Source of the DNA: Bacillota bacterium
GTDB lineage: Bacteria; Bacillota; Sulfobacillia; Sulfobacillales; Sulfobacillaceae
DNA length: 64,000 nucleotides
Assembly: GCA_021841025.1 (NCBI GenBank)
Contig: JAKBWA010000064.1
Coordinates: forward strand, 97,287-161,286
Reading direction: 5' to 3'
The notes under the pieces: generated by a model
Database searches by the model: none
What the model saw: the letters and a program-made list of their open reading frames with translations, nothing else
Told to the model about the DNA's origin: nothing
Made by a program: the position numbers and the translations under genes
Shown here: piece by piece, positions 10,269 to 20,281 of the stretch
Numbering within the stretch: position 1 is the first letter of the stretch
Layout of the letters: each line of letters opens with the position of its first letter

Positions 10269-10829
10269 ATGGAAGTGTTAAATCGCATGGCTTATCTAAT
10301 ACTTGAAGACCCATTCATCACCGCCGCAGAGTTATCCCAAAAATTAGGTTATTCGGAAGAAAAGACGATATATTATTGGCTCTCTAAGGCTCATTATCAA
10401 GGATTACAGGCATTTAAACGCGCTGTTGTCGGGGGACGTTTTCGGTTGCCTGCCCATGCAGCTCGTGAAAATCATTCTCATTATGGGCGCTTGCCTCTTG
10501 TGGGCGGTTTCAGTCAAGATGGCAAGCCTATTGTCACTAAGGAAACTCTTTCGGGAAGTCTTGCCGCAAACGTTCTAGGCCGTCTGGCATGGCGCTATCA
10601 TGGACCCGTGCAAGGTCCGGTTCAAAGTGGCGATCTGCTTCTGCTTAGTCCCTTACAGGACAACGACCCCGCCAAATGGATATTGGTCGGCTCTCCTAAG
10701 TTACCGACAGTGTTACTCCGCGTGGCGTCAGGATCTGACATATGCTACATCCATCCCGATACTTACGAATCGGTGAATGTCGAATCCGAAAAATACCGCA
10801 TTGTGCAGATTCTTCGCAACTTGTTTTAA
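10269..10829 (+). CDS. HTH protein with an S24/LexA-like C-terminal region, hypothetical regulator
   Basis: N-terminal HTH-like segment; RLPLVGGFSQDGKPIV and GDLLLLSPL resemble the S24 fold; ATG at 10269 after AGGAGGAG. Confidence 0.45.
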   Translation: MEVLNRMAYLILEDPFITAAELSQKLGYSEEKTIYYWLSKAHYQGLQAFKRAVVGGRFRLPAHAARENHSHYGRLPLVGGFSQDGKPIVTKETLSGSLAANVLGRLAWRYHGPVQGPVQSGDLLLLSPLQDNDPAKWILVGSPKLPTVLLRVASGSDICYIHPDTYESVNVESEKYRIVQILRNLF

Positions 10830-11028
10830 AGACGCATAGCATTGATACACACATAATTGCCATGTCCCTCCACTATCTCCAATCTGCGCCAGGGTCAAGC
10901 TGTCATGGTTATGTTACAATGGTCTGCAAGTTCCGGGGTCAGTGCCTGGAGATATTGCCTGAATTCCGTTCGACGCCACCGGCATGTTATAGTAGCGTTG
11001 ACAAAGGACGATAAAGGCGAGGGATGAG

Positions 11029-11469
11029 ATGGTGTATTGCCGTCATTGTGGGGATCAAATTCCGGTTGATAGTGTATTTTGTCCCAGTTGCGGCCAAAGC
11101 TTATTGCTAGATACCAGTTCGGCCGATCCTGTTCTGGAGGAAGCTGCAGCAATTCATTCTACAGCACCTAAATCTCCAGGGAAAAAGAACTGGATTGAAA
11201 GAGTAAAGACATCAGCAGTCCGGCGTTACCTTAGATCGACTTTAAGCGTTATACGATTCGACGGGGTTAAACGCCAGACTGCCCGATGGTCCATCTCCCA
11301 AGTACTGCTTGGAGGAAGTTTCGCTTTTTCGCTCGTCGGATTTTTATGGAGTCTCTTTGGACATCAAAACGGAGTCTCATGGATCGGTTTTGGAATTGTT
11401 CTTGGTTTGGGCGCGGTCTACACTAAAGAACCGCCCAATCACGGCGATCCCCCTGAAATATCGGGGTAA
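11029..11469 (+). CDS. Zinc-ribbon membrane protein
   Basis: MVYCRHCGDQIPVDSVFCPSCGQSL zinc ribbon followed by hydrophobic segments. Confidence 0.65.
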   Translation: MVYCRHCGDQIPVDSVFCPSCGQSLLLDTSSADPVLEEAAAIHSTAPKSPGKKNWIERVKTSAVRRYLRSTLSVIRFDGVKRQTARWSISQVLLGGSFAFSLVGFLWSLFGHQNGVSWIGFGIVLGLGAVYTKEPPNHGDPPEISG

Positions 11470-11497
11470 TTTGCAACAAAGGAGATGACATAAGAGC

Positions 11498-14113
11498 GTG
11501 CGTTGCCCTAAATGTGGACAGGAGAATACGGCCGGTTCGGCGTTTTGTCGATTTTGCGGACGGAAATTGCCTGATTCCGCTAAAAAGCGCCGAAAGTTAG
11601 GAATGCCAAACATGGCATCCTCATCCGGCCAAGCAAAGGACAAAGGCAGCAAAGGTAGTAACAATAAGGAAAAAACGCCCAGGGGTTCCCGCCGGAAAAT
11701 ACGTTGGGGCCGCGTTATTCTTTTAGGAGCTACCGGCTTCTTGGTCTCAGGCTTTGGGTATAGCGGCTATGTTGCCTATAAGGCTTTTCAATCGTTGCCG
11801 TCTATTCAATCTATCGTGTCAGCCCAATCTCGCGGTCAAGATTCGGTGATTTATGACCGGTTTGGTCAACCCGTAGCCAGACTTCACGGGTCCACTAACC
11901 GCGTGAATGTGCCCATTTCACAAATCTCTCCTTATATGCAACATGCCATTGTTGCGATTGAAGACCACAGTTTTTATACGAATCCGGGTTTTGATTTAAC
12001 CGCTATTATCAGAGCAGCCGTGGTGGATGTCATTCACTTGGCACCCGTTCAAGGCGCTAGCACAATCACCGAACAACTAGCCAAAGACATGTACTTGAGC
12101 CCGCAGAAAACCATGGTCCGCAAGGCACGTGAATTTCTTATCGGCCTGGAGTTGGCACATACCTACTCCAAGCAACAAATCCTGGATATGTATCTCAACC
12201 AGGTCTATTTAGGCGACGGAGCCAGCGGGGTCTACGCTGCGGCCAAAGCCTACTTCAACGAAAAACCGTCTCAGCTGACCTTGCCGCAAGCTGCAATGCT
12301 GGCCGGTTTGCCACAGGCTCCTTCGCTTTATGACCCTTTGGTGAACTTTAAACTAGCGAAACAGCGTCAACGCTTGGTGCTGGGCGCTATGGCTAAATAT
12401 GGCTATATTACTAACGCCCAAGCCCAGGCCGCTTATAAAGCTCCTCTTCATTTGCACCCCGTGGCTGTTGATGCTGCCAATAGTCAAATCTATCCCTACC
12501 CCTGGTATGTGGATCATGTGATTCGCATGCTGTACAAAAAAGGGTTTACCGGAACACAAATTTTCAGCGGCGGGCTAAAAATCTATACAGCTTTGGACCC
12601 GAAGGTCTATAATATTGCTCAAAATGCCGTAGACAGCAATATGAATCACAACTTCGGTGTCTCCCATTCGTCGAATCCCACTTATCAGGCCGCTGCCGTG
12701 GTGGAAGATCCTCACAACGGATACATCTTGGCCGCTATCGGCGGAAGAAAGTTTAGCCAGCCTTTTCAAGAGAACCTGGCCACCAATTCTAGTGTTCACC
12801 GGTCAACAGGATCCGCTATTAAACCGTTATTAGAATACACGCCGGCCATCGCCAAGGGTTACACCCAAATGTCTGTGCTTCAGGACGTGCCGATTTTCAA
12901 GGTTAATGGCCAATGGTGGCCGCATAACGACAACCATTTATATCGCGGTTATATGGACCTGCGGGATGCGCTGGCGATTTCGGACAATGACGTTGCTGTC
13001 CACTTGCTGCACGACATCGGTCTAAATTACGGCTACAATTTTGCCAAAAACAAATTCGGTTTGCCTTTAAGCCCTTCGGATCTCCATGCGGGATTAGGAA
13101 TTGCCATTGGCGGGCTGCCGCAAGGGTTCAACGTATACCAGATGACCCAGGCTTATTCCACATTTCCGAATAATGGTGTCAGAATGAAGCCCATCTGGAT
13201 CACTAAGGTTGTGAACAGCAATGGGGCCGTCGTGTTTCAAGATACGCCTCATGGAACTACAGAGTTTAGTCCACAAGTAGCCTATGTTATGGATAAAATG
13301 ATGGAACGGGTTTTGGACCCACACCCCATTCCTTCCATTGGACCAGGCTCCTATTCGACCGGTTATGACCTCGGTATAGGGCGGCCCGCAGCAGGTAAAA
13401 CAGGGACAAACAACGGTGAGGCCGACGCGTGGTTTATGGGATATACCCCGCAACTCATGGTTGGGGTCTGGGAAGGCAACCGCAAAGGCGAATATCCGCA
13501 GCCATCTACCCCGAATGGCCCTGCTTACGGAGATGTTGCGGCAGGCCCCATTTGGAAGCAGATCATGCAACAGGTCAATAGTGCAGAACATCTCCCTGTA
13601 AAACATTTTCCTCGACCGAACAACATGGTTTACGTGCCCAATGTTAGTATTACTTCGGGCAAAATTGCGAGCCGTTACGCCCCATCCTCAGATGTTCAGG
13701 GGGCTTGGTTCATTAAGGGAACTCAGCCAACAACAATTGGCAACACTCATTATCCCGTAAAAGTGGTGGCCTCGCATCCGAATGAGCGATGGCAGCCAGG
13801 CTGTGGCCCTTATGTCACATCCACATTCTTGCGTCAAGAATCAGATTGGCATTCTGGGGTACCGGTTCCTTGGGACTCTAAATTCTGGGCTCCCACAAAA
13901 ACTTGCACGCCGAACCAGCAACCGTCAGCGTCCACTTCACCATCTAGTTCACCGTCCACTTCACCATCTAGCTCACCGTCGACCTCGCCATCTCGTTCAC
14001 CATCGAATTCGCCATCCAAATCAACCAGTGTCTCCACGTCACCGTCTTCCACTTCTTCACCCCGCCGGTCGTCCCCTAGTCCCTCATCTTCGCCGTCTTC
14101 TGCATCGCCCTAG
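11498..14113 (+). CDS. Class A penicillin-binding protein (transglycosylase/transpeptidase) with N-terminal zinc ribbon and Ser/Pro-rich tail
   Basis: CPKCGQENTAGSAFCRFCG; AIVAIEDHSFYTNPGFD, QGASTITEQLAKDMYLS (GT51); STGSAIKPL, KTGTNNGEADAWFMGY (transpeptidase); C-terminal SPSSSPSTSPS repeats. Confidence 0.92.
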   Translation: MRCPKCGQENTAGSAFCRFCGRKLPDSAKKRRKLGMPNMASSSGQAKDKGSKGSNNKEKTPRGSRRKIRWGRVILLGATGFLVSGFGYSGYVAYKAFQSLPSIQSIVSAQSRGQDSVIYDRFGQPVARLHGSTNRVNVPISQISPYMQHAIVAIEDHSFYTNPGFDLTAIIRAAVVDVIHLAPVQGASTITEQLAKDMYLSPQKTMVRKAREFLIGLELAHTYSKQQILDMYLNQVYLGDGASGVYAAAKAYFNEKPSQLTLPQAAMLAGLPQAPSLYDPLVNFKLAKQRQRLVLGAMAKYGYITNAQAQAAYKAPLHLHPVAVDAANSQIYPYPWYVDHVIRMLYKKGFTGTQIFSGGLKIYTALDPKVYNIAQNAVDSNMNHNFGVSHSSNPTYQAAAVVEDPHNGYILAAIGGRKFSQPFQENLATNSSVHRSTGSAIKPLLEYTPAIAKGYTQMSVLQDVPIFKVNGQWWPHNDNHLYRGYMDLRDALAISDNDVAVHLLHDIGLNYGYNFAKNKFGLPLSPSDLHAGLGIAIGGLPQGFNVYQMTQAYSTFPNNGVRMKPIWITKVVNSNGAVVFQDTPHGTTEFSPQVAYVMDKMMERVLDPHPIPSIGPGSYSTGYDLGIGRPAAGKTGTNNGEADAWFMGYTPQLMVGVWEGNRKGEYPQPSTPNGPAYGDVAAGPIWKQIMQQVNSAEHLPVKHFPRPNNMVYVPNVSITSGKIASRYAPSSDVQGAWFIKGTQPTTIGNTHYPVKVVASHPNERWQPGCGPYVTSTFLRQESDWHSGVPVPWDSKFWAPTKTCTPNQQPSASTSPSSSPSTSPSSSPSTSPSRSPSNSPSKSTSVSTSPSSTSSPRRSSPSPSSSPSSASP
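13921..14085 (+). repeat. Degenerate Ser/Pro/Thr-coding tandem repeat in the PBP tail
   Basis: Repeating (TC/TCA)CCATCT/G...TCACCGTCCACTTCACCATCTAG units encoding SPSSSPSTSPS. Confidence 0.8.
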
Positions 14114-14172
14114 GATGGTGAATGCGACAAGCTTACAGATGATGGGAGCCGGACTCACGACTCCTCAGTAAA

Positions 14173-14214
14173 AAAGAAAGACGACGAGAAGTTATGCTTT
14201 CGTCGTCTTTCTTT
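14173..14214. terminator. Bidirectional terminator between PBP and rnc
   Basis: 15-bp perfect arms AAAGAAAGACGACGA / TCGTCGTCTTTCTTT. Confidence 0.85.
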
Positions 14215-14233
14215 ATCTCTACTCTCACACACC

Positions 14234-14944
14234 CTACTCGTGGGAAGATGGAGGGGACGGTTCAGATGCTGACGATTGTTCTATGAATTGTTTGAGTGCT
14301 AATCGAGCGCTCTGCTGTTCCGCTTCCTTCTTGCTATGACCAATGGCGCGGCTTATGGCCACTCCTCCCACTGATACCTCCACCTCAAAACTTTTGGCGT
14401 GATCGGGGCCATAAGATCCCACCACTGCATATGTGGCTTCTTCTCCACGTCGCCGCAACCATTCATTAAGGGCTGTCTTGTGATCCCTTCCTGTTTCACG
14501 TTGTTCTACGCTTATCAGAGCAAAGTTCAACACATGCAAAATGAATCGCCGAGCTTGTTCGAGACCGCTGTCCAAGTAAATTGCCCCGATGATGGCCTCC
14601 ATAGCATCAGCCAATAATGAATGCTTGGAACGTCCACCGCTCCGCTCTTCACCTCGCCCTAATCTCAAAGATTCTCCCACATGCAGGTTAAAAGCAGCCT
14701 CGGCCAAGGTCGCTTCACAAACAATGGCTGCCCTTCCTTGACTCAATTGACCTTCGGTCCACTGACCATTGTGAGCGTAGAGCCACTCCGTTACTACAAG
14801 CTGCAACACGGAATCGCCCAGAAATTCCAGTCGTTCATTATGAGCTTCCTTGCGAAATCCCTCGTTGGCATAAGACGAATGCGTTAAAGCTTGTTTAAGA
14901 AGATTCTGATCTTTTATCCACTGTTCAAGGTTGTTGGCGCTCAT
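14234..14944 (-). CDS. rnc: Ribonuclease III
   Basis: ALTHSSYANE, NERLEFLGDSVL, DAMEAIIGAIYLDSG plus C-terminal dsRBD. Confidence 0.96.
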   Translation of the reverse strand: MSANNLEQWIKDQNLLKQALTHSSYANEGFRKEAHNERLEFLGDSVLQLVVTEWLYAHNGQWTEGQLSQGRAAIVCEATLAEAAFNLHVGESLRLGRGEERSGGRSKHSLLADAMEAIIGAIYLDSGLEQARRFILHVLNFALISVEQRETGRDHKTALNEWLRRRGEEATYAVVGSYGPDHAKSFEVEVSVGGVAISRAIGHSKKEAEQQSARLALKQFIEQSSASEPSPPSSHE

Positions 14945-16185
14945 GGAACATACTCCCGTGCGATAAGAGATGCGTTCTGTCCACCAAAGCCGAACGCATT
15001 AGACATTACCACATGAACTGTACGGTTTTGAGGCCGATTCGGAACATAATTTAAATCACAGTCCGGACTTGCGTGGTCCAAATTGACTGTGGGGGGAACT
15101 TGCTGCCGCACAATTGCCAAGAGCGAGGCAATCATTTCGACTGCCCCCGCCGCGCCCAACAAATGACCTGTTGAGGACTTCGTAGAGGATACCGCTAGCT
15201 GATAGGCATGTTCTCCAAACACGCTTTTTATGGCTAGAGTTTCCGCCAAATCTCCTTTCATCGTCGATGTACCATGCGCATTAATATAATCTATCTCTCG
15301 CGGACTAATGCCTGCATCCTCCAGCGCTCGCCGCATCGATTGTGCTGCGCCCCGTCCCTCCGGATGGGGTTCAACCACATGATACGCATCCGCCGAGCGT
15401 CCATACCCTATGAGTTCTGCATAGATGTGCGCCCCCCGGCTTTTGGCAAAGCTAAGCGATTCTAAAACCAAGAAGCCCGCCCCTTCGCCCATGACAAATC
15501 CATCACGCTCCTGGTCAAAGGGCCGGCTCGCATGTTGTGGGTCATCATTGCGGGTTGACATGGCTTTCATAGCGCAGAACCCTGCGAAGGATATGGGCAG
15601 CAACACGGCTTCGGTTCCCCCGGCCAACATGATGTCGGCTTCACCAAACTGAATGGTCCTGTAGGCATCTCCGAGAGCACTGCCCGACGATGCACAAGCC
15701 GTAACCAAAGTGGCATTCGGTCCCTGGAAATTGAACCGGATAGCCAGTTGCCCGCCAGCAATGTTGCCAATCATTTTGGGGATGAAAAACGGACTGACGC
15801 GGCTAGGTCCTTTCGTCAACAAAGTTTCATGTTGTTCCGTAAGGGTTTCCATACCCCCAATCCCGGTTCCCACAGCCACCCCAGCGCGCTCCGGGTCCAC
15901 TTCCTCTTCTATCAAGCCAGCATCATTGTACGCTTCTTGCGCCGCTCCGATCGCTAATTGTACGAAACGGTCCATGTGCCGCATGTCTTTTTTTTCTAGA
16001 TACCTCAGCGGATCAAAATCGTGGACCTCAGCCGCAATTCGGGTGGAAAACTGTGATACATCGAATCGGGTTACAGGTCCGACAGCACTATGTCCGCTGG
16101 TCAAGCCGTCCCAAAAGGCAGAGAGACCGGACCCAACCGGAGATATCACTCCCATTCCTGTAACCACCACACGTTCGCGCTTCAT
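14941..16185 (-). CDS. fabF: Beta-ketoacyl-ACP synthase II
   Basis: VVVTGMGVISPVG, TACASSGSALGDAYR, NAHGTSTMKGD, SSTKSSTGHLLGAAG. Confidence 0.96.
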   Translation of the reverse strand: MKRERVVVTGMGVISPVGSGLSAFWDGLTSGHSAVGPVTRFDVSQFSTRIAAEVHDFDPLRYLEKKDMRHMDRFVQLAIGAAQEAYNDAGLIEEEVDPERAGVAVGTGIGGMETLTEQHETLLTKGPSRVSPFFIPKMIGNIAGGQLAIRFNFQGPNATLVTACASSGSALGDAYRTIQFGEADIMLAGGTEAVLLPISFAGFCAMKAMSTRNDDPQHASRPFDQERDGFVMGEGAGFLVLESLSFAKSRGAHIYAELIGYGRSADAYHVVEPHPEGRGAAQSMRRALEDAGISPREIDYINAHGTSTMKGDLAETLAIKSVFGEHAYQLAVSSTKSSTGHLLGAAGAVEMIASLLAIVRQQVPPTVNLDHASPDCDLNYVPNRPQNRTVHVVMSNAFGFGGQNASLIAREYVP

Positions 16186-16241
16186 TCCTTGCTCCCTCCC
16201 CTAGTACCCAGGAACCCTCTCCTCGGAACCAGGGCCATAAA

Positions 16242-16484
16242 TTAGGCATTTTCCCGAATATATTCAACGGCATCGCTGACCGTACTGATTTTCTCAGCTT
16301 CATCATCCGGAATCTCGAGACCAAACTCTTCTTCCAATGCCATGATTAACTCGACAATATCGAGTGAATCAGCTCCCAAGTCATCAATGAATGAAGCTTC
16401 TGGGGTAACCTCTTCTTCATCCACACCTAGCTGATCCACAATGATGTCTTTAACTTTGTCAAAAACCTGTTCTTTGTTTGCCAC
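16242..16484 (-). CDS. acpP: Acyl carrier protein
   Basis: [35 protein letters not shown]. Confidence 0.98.
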   Translation of the reverse strand: MANKEQVFDKVKDIIVDQLGVDEEEVTPEASFIDDLGADSLDIVELIMALEEEFGLEIPDDEAEKISTVSDAVEYIRENA

Positions 16485-16504
16485 GATTCACAACACCTCC
16501 AAAA

Positions 16505-17257
16505 TTAGTCCATTACCAGGCCGCCATCAACCACTAGGGTCTGGCCTGTAATGTAATCCGCTTGAACAAGAAACCATACCGCATCAGCCACATCTTCGGG
16601 ACGCCCGGCGCGCCCTAAAGGGATCTGACTGACCAATTGTTCATAGGCCTCCGGTTTCATCTGTTGAGACATTCCGGTATCGATAATCCCCGGGGCCACC
16701 ACATTGACAGTAATCTGCCGGGATGCCACCTCCCGCGCAACTGAGCGGGTAAACCCTATCACCCCCGCCTTTGCCGCCGCGTAATTTGCCTGCCCTGCAT
16801 TACCAAGAATACCCGCAACCGAAGAGATTGTAACAATGCGTCCAAACCTTTGCTTCAACATCCCGCGCAACGCAGCGCGAGTGCAAGCAAAAACGCCAGT
16901 AAGATTAGTGGCAATAACCTCTTCCCAGTCCTGGCTTCGCATGCGCAACAACAAAGTGTCCCGGGTTATTCCTGCATTGTTCACTAATATATCCAAATGA
17001 CCCCAGTCTTGCGTCACGGAGTTGACCAAGTTTTGTGCGTTATCCAGATTCGAAATATCTGCCGGATAAAGCCCACAACGTCCTCCCTGTGACCGAATGA
17101 TATCTTGGGTCTCTTGGGCAGCACTACTATTGCCACGGTAATTTACTGCAACTATCATACCTTGCTGGGCTAATTTTAGAGCGATGGCACGGCCAAGACC
17201 GCGAGAGGCTCCCGTCACCAGTACTACTCTTTGATCCCAAGGCACCCGCAAATCCAC
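16505..17257 (-). CDS. fabG: 3-oxoacyl-ACP reductase
   Basis: SDR motifs VTGASRGLGRAIA, NNAGITRD, YAAAKAG; fab cluster. Confidence 0.95.
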   Translation of the reverse strand: MDLRVPWDQRVVLVTGASRGLGRAIALKLAQQGMIVAVNYRGNSSAAQETQDIIRSQGGRCGLYPADISNLDNAQNLVNSVTQDWGHLDILVNNAGITRDTLLLRMRSQDWEEVIATNLTGVFACTRAALRGMLKQRFGRIVTISSVAGILGNAGQANYAAAKAGVIGFTRSVAREVASRQITVNVVAPGIIDTGMSQQMKPEAYEQLVSQIPLGRAGRPEDVADAVWFLVQADYITGQTLVVDGGLVMD

Positions 17258-17292
17258 TCCCTATCAGTCATATGGCTTCCAGGCAATAATTC

Positions 17293-18246
17293 TTAGCTAT
17301 TATAGCCTGGGGCCTGGACGAGTTCAAGAGCTTTATTTAAGCTGCTCTCATCTTCTACATTAAAGACTTTTTGCTTACGATCAATCTTTTTTATCAAACT
17401 CGTTAGACTCCGACCAGGCCCAAACTCGATAAAACCTTGAATTTCCATCGTCTTGGCGCGTTCAACACTTTGTTGAAATTGCACGGGATGAGAGACTTGG
17501 CTAATCAAACGAGGTATTATCTCGGACTCGTTGTAACACAGTTCAGCATCCACATTCGCCAGAACACCAAATTCCGCTTTGCCTAGCCGGATGTCGCCCA
17601 AGGCTTTGGACAAAACGGCACCCGCTGGCATTAGGAGCCGGGAGTGAAAAGGTGCAGAAACCGACAGGCGCACCACCCTGGCTCCCATGGATCGAGCGCG
17701 TTCTTCTACAGCCTCGAGACCAGAAAGAAAACCTGATACAACGATTTGTCCCGGTGCGTTATAATTGGCGGGCTGAACCCATCCTATGGTCGACGCTTCC
17801 TGACACAAAGCCTCCACTTCATGACGTTTTAGTCCTAATATTGCGGACATCCCGCCTAATCCTTTCGGAACCGCTTCTTGCATAGCTCGCCCACGTATAC
17901 GCGTTACGCGAACTGCATCCGAAAGGCTAAACACCCCTGACGCCGCGTATGCGGAATATTCTCCAAGTGATAATCCGAACCCGACAGTAATAGGCAAATC
18001 GGCACAACGGCTTCGGAAAGTTCTCCATGCCGCCACACTCGCCACCAATATGGCCGGCTGTTGCACTTCGGTATCGCGCAGGCGTCCCTCAGGTCCTTCA
18101 AATATAATCTCAGACAGTTTGTAGCCTAGGGCATCATCCGCCTCTTCAAAAACTGATCGAGCTTCGGGATAGTTGTCAAATAGTTGCCGACCCATTCCCA
18201 CATACTGAGACCCTTGGCCGGGGAACATAACTGCCCATCCTGACAC
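17293..18246 (-). CDS. fabD: Malonyl-CoA:ACP transacylase
   Basis: AVMFPGQGSQYVGMG, GFGLSLGEYSAYAASG; likely GTG start at 18246. Confidence 0.94.
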   Translation of the reverse strand: MSGWAVMFPGQGSQYVGMGRQLFDNYPEARSVFEEADDALGYKLSEIIFEGPEGRLRDTEVQQPAILVASVAAWRTFRSRCADLPITVGFGLSLGEYSAYAASGVFSLSDAVRVTRIRGRAMQEAVPKGLGGMSAILGLKRHEVEALCQEASTIGWVQPANYNAPGQIVVSGFLSGLEAVEERARSMGARVVRLSVSAPFHSRLLMPAGAVLSKALGDIRLGKAEFGVLANVDAELCYNESEIIPRLISQVSHPVQFQQSVERAKTMEIQGFIEFGPGRSLTSLIKKIDRKQKVFNVEDESSLNKALELVQAPGYNS

Positions 18247-18287
18247 AATCTTCCCCCCTCTTCTAGGCAATTACCGGCACCCGCAGA

Positions 18288-19280
18288 TTACTTACCCCAT
18301 CGAATGACATTAGATCCCCAGCTCAGGCCGGCGCCAAACGCACACAACACGACAACGTCGCCGTCGTGCAGCCGTCCCTCCATCCTGGCTTCCTGAAGAG
18401 CCAAGGGTATCGTCGCGACCGAGGTATTCCCGTAGCGATCGATATTCACCACGACCCTTTCCGGATCTAATTCAAAGCGCCGAACAGCCGCATCAATAAT
18501 CCGCAAATTTGCCTGATGAGGAACAAGCAGGTTCATATCCCCAACGGTAAGTCCCGCCCGTTTTAAACCTTCCTCGACAGCCTCTGGCAACGCTTTCACA
18601 GCGAAGCGGAATGTCTCATTGCCATTCATTTTCAAATAGTGCTGGCGATTTTCTACGCTTTCCTTGCTGGCCGGCATTAGAGAGCCGCCACCCGGTTGAA
18701 TTAACAAATTCCCACCGCGGCCATCTGCCTGCAAATATGAACTCAAGACACCGTGATCTGTGTCTTCTTTCCTCTGAAGAACAAAAGCCCCGGCGGCGTC
18801 TCCAAATAGCACCGCCGTTGTTCTGTCTTCATAATCGGTAATACTCGTTAATTTGTCTGCGCCAATTACCAAAATATTATGGTAGCTCCCCGCTTGAATT
18901 AGCGCCGAAGCCATTTCCATACCATATATTAACCCGGTGCAACCAGCCTGAAGATCAACTCCCGGAATTGGCTTATCCGTCAATTGATGTTGGACTCTCG
19001 CAGCCGTCGAGGGAAATATCGTATCGGGGGTATTCGTAGCACAGACAATAAAGTCCAGATCTTCAGCTTCGATTTGTGCATCCTTCAAAGCGAAACGGGA
19101 CGCTTCAGTCGCCATGGAAGATGTGGTTTCGTCCTCCCGGGCTATGTGACGCTCTCGGATGCCCGTCCTGGTCACAATCCATTCGTCCGAAGTGTCCACG
19201 ATTTTTTCCAAATCATGATTCGTTAAGATAGCCTCGGGAACGTAGGTGCCGAGACCCGCTACAACGGCACGTGTTTTCAT
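18288..19280 (-). CDS. fabH: Beta-ketoacyl-ACP synthase III
   Basis: AGLGTYVPEAILTN, DEWIVTRTGIRERHIA, LQAGCTGLIYGM; ATGA overlap with plsX. Confidence 0.95.
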   Translation of the reverse strand: MKTRAVVAGLGTYVPEAILTNHDLEKIVDTSDEWIVTRTGIRERHIAREDETTSSMATEASRFALKDAQIEAEDLDFIVCATNTPDTIFPSTAARVQHQLTDKPIPGVDLQAGCTGLIYGMEMASALIQAGSYHNILVIGADKLTSITDYEDRTTAVLFGDAAGAFVLQRKEDTDHGVLSSYLQADGRGGNLLIQPGGGSLMPASKESVENRQHYLKMNGNETFRFAVKALPEAVEEGLKRAGLTVGDMNLLVPHQANLRIIDAAVRRFELDPERVVVNIDRYGNTSVATIPLALQEARMEGRLHDGDVVVLCAFGAGLSWGSNVIRWGK

Positions 19281-20281
19281 AGGTGCGTTTCTTCCTCTCT
19301 CACCCGTTCTCGCAACCGATTTTGGGTGTTCTTGTGACAATAATTGTAAGCCAATCGAATAGCGCTGTTAAACGCTTTACTCTGGCTGGCACCGTGTACT
19401 TTATAAACAATTTGTTCGAGTCCCAGCAACGGGGCTCCTCCGTATTCTTGATAATCCATCCGTCGTTTCAATGCCATCAGTCCGTCTTTTAGGAAGTACG
19501 CCGCAAGTTTCGTCGCAAAATTTTGCGTCAGGAGTCCCTTTAATTCTCCCATCAGATCCCGCGCCACACCCTCTGTCAGCTTGAGTGCGATATTCCCGCT
19601 AAATCCGTCTGTCACAACAACATCGGCATGACCTTGTAAAAGCTCACGCGCCTCAATATTTCCGACAAAATTCAATCCCGATTTCTCCAACCGCTCGTAA
19701 GTTTCCCTGACCAAAGGGGTGCCCTTGCGCGGTTCTTCGCCTACATTCAAAAGACCAACCCTGGGGTTGTCAATGCCATACACTTCCTGGCAATAATAAG
19801 CCCCCATGATGCCATATTGAACAAGCTGGGAAGCTTTGGGATCCAAGTTGGCTCCAACATCCAACAAAAGCAAACCCCATCCTCTCATCACCGGCAACAA
19901 AGCCGACAACGCGGGCCGTTCAATGCCGCTCATCCGTCCCACAACAAACAATCCGGCCGTCATCAAAGCTCCTGTGTTCCCGGCAGAAATCACCGCATCG
20001 GCCTTACCGGATTGCGCAAGCCGCATAGCTTGCACCATGGATGAGTCTGGTTTACGGCGTACCGCCTGTACAGGGGCTTCCCCCATCCCAATCACCTCAG
20101 GGGCATGATGAATATGCACTCTGGTGTGACGGGGACGGTCTTTCCAAATGGACGTGATTTCGTCATGATCACCCACCAAGACGATTTCCAAATCCTCAAT
20201 GTTCTCAACCGCCTGCAACGCCCCCAAAATAGGCGCGGATGGCGCGTGATCTCCACCCATCGCGTCAACCGCGATTTTCAC
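19277..20281 (-). CDS. plsX: Phosphate acyltransferase PlsX
   Basis: MKIAVDAMGGDHAPSAPILGA; AVISAGNTGALM. Confidence 0.96.
   Translation of the reverse strand: MKIAVDAMGGDHAPSAPILGALQAVENIEDLEIVLVGDHDEITSIWKDRPRHTRVHIHHAPEVIGMGEAPVQAVRRKPDSSMVQAMRLAQSGKADAVISAGNTGALMTAGLFVVGRMSGIERPALSALLPVMRGWGLLLLDVGANLDPKASQLVQYGIMGAYYCQEVYGIDNPRVGLLNVGEEPRKGTPLVRETYERLEKSGLNFVGNIEARELLQGHADVVVTDGFSGNIALKLTEGVARDLMGELKGLLTQNFATKLAAYFLKDGLMALKRRMDYQEYGGAPLLGLEQIVYKVHGASQSKAFNSAIRLAYNYCHKNTQNRLRERVREEETHL

Noticed and set aside
13921-14085. Repeats that could suggest a CRISPR array
   Set aside because: Short in-frame Ser/Pro-coding units with no spacers; part of the PBP tail.
13782-14171. Plus-strand 129-aa Arg/His/Pro-rich ORF in the PBP tail
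   Set aside because: Alternative frame of the low-complexity repeat; no RBS support.
15710-16204. 164-aa plus-strand ORF inside fabF
   Set aside because: Antisense shadow ORF of fabF.
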